Positions 63,726-64,000 of a DNA stretch of 64,000 bases are shown here, piece by piece. The DNA is from Actinacidiphila guanduensis. GTDB taxonomy: Bacteria; Actinomycetota; Actinomycetes; Streptomycetales; Streptomycetaceae. The stretch lies in assembly GCF_900103985.1 (NCBI RefSeq), contig NZ_FNIE01000003.1, positions 583,076 to 647,075 of the forward strand, written 5' to 3'. The notes below the pieces were generated by a model that saw nothing but the letters and a program-made list of their open reading frames with translations, did no database searches and was not told where the DNA came from. Made by a program: the position numbers and the translations under genes. The stretch's first letter is position 1, and every line of letters begins with the position of its first letter.

Positions 63726-64000
63726 GTGCGTAAGGTGCTCATCGCGAACCGCGGTGAAATCGCTGTTCGGGTTGCCCGTGCGTGCCGGGATGCGGGGATC
63801 GGCAGTGTCGCGGTGTATGCGGAGCCGGATCGGGATGCGGTGCACGTCAAGGTGGCCGACGAGGCCTACGCCCTGGGCGGTGACACTCCCGCGGCCAGTT
63901 ACCTCGACATCGCCAAGGTCCTGGCCGCGGCGAAGGAGTCCGGCGCGGACGCCATCCACCCCGGCTACGGGTTCTTGTCGGAGAACGCCGAGTTCGCCCA
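63726..64000 (+). CDS. acetyl/propionyl-CoA carboxylase alpha subunit, biotin carboxylase domain (partial)
   Basis: The first 91 codons are visible before the window ends. The product starts [25 protein letters not shown], ending here in [15 protein letters not shown], which are the conserved N-terminal motifs of biotin carboxylase. It should continue to an ATP-grasp domain and a biotin-carrier domain, and would partner with PccB/PccE. GTG 63726 has AGGAGGG at 63713-63719. Confidence 0.95.
   Translation, partial: MRKVLIANRGEIAVRVARACRDAGIGSVAVYAEPDRDAVHVKVADEAYALGGDTPAASYLDIAKVLAAAKESGADAIHPGYGFLSENAEFA

Overview
The window is very GC-rich, codon-biased actinobacterial chromosome, most like Streptomyces or a close relative. 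Pointers are mycothiol chemistry (mca), a GTP-type PEP carboxykinase, a propionyl-CoA carboxylase with an epsilon subunit, a DasR-type operator at a chitinase gene, and a long conserved backbone (pckG - hlyIII - yyaL-like - mca - greA - ilvA - metB ... hutH - GGDEF - enoyl-CoA hydratase - cya - birA - pccB - pccE - maf - carboxylase alpha). From memory this order matches the S. coelicolor core. No rRNA, tRNA, CRISPR array, insertion sequence or prophage gene was seen.

Layout. 1-3.0 kb: end of a Tad/Flp pilus operon on the minus strand (zinc-ribbon protein, CpaB, and a CpaE ATPase fused in frame to a TadE pseudopilin). 3.2-4.9 kb: secreted GH18 chitinase under a DasR-like operator. 5.0-11.1 kb: a divergent D-amino-acid island (RidA, IclR regulator and PfkB kinase to the left; DSD1-type D-amino-acid deaminase and D-aminoacylase to the right) with inverted-repeat operators between. 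11.0-13.2 kb: KAP NTPase with a pseudo-receiver domain. 13.4-17.5 kb: alanine-type aminotransferase, PEP carboxykinase, hemolysin III. 17.6-18.9 kb: MFS remnant and a Uma2 nuclease. 19.1-30 kb: YyaL-like protein, STAND/TPR regulator, mca, DUF4307, greA, DrrAB-type ABC exporter. 29.9-42 kb: ilvA, MarR, a sigma-region-4-like pair, a very large S53 peptidase with Kelch repeats, metB, an M48 protease pair. 42.4-44.6 kb: MacB-type ABC system. 44.9-49.0 kb: xylA/xylB divergent pair with a ROK regulator. 49.2-51.2 kb: L,D-transpeptidase and a sortase-substrate-like surface protein. 51.5-58 kb: hutH, a diguanylate cyclase, enoyl-CoA hydratase and adenylate cyclase. 58.3-64 kb: biotin ligase, propionyl-CoA carboxylase beta and epsilon, small membrane proteins, Maf, and the start of a biotin-carboxylase subunit.

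Two features cut across the genes. A family of long hairpin-forming intergenic repeats lies between about ten gene pairs, mainly right of 41.9 kb and at 21.2-21.9 kb. Second, the 3' end of the diguanylate cyclase gene (53402-53617, minus) is duplicated in inverted orientation 2.3 kb away (55922-56076, plus). The pair forms inverted repeats that flank most of the cyclase gene and the whole hydratase gene. Recombination between them would flip the segment and give the cyclase a shorter C-terminal tail. This possible switch is the observation I would test first.
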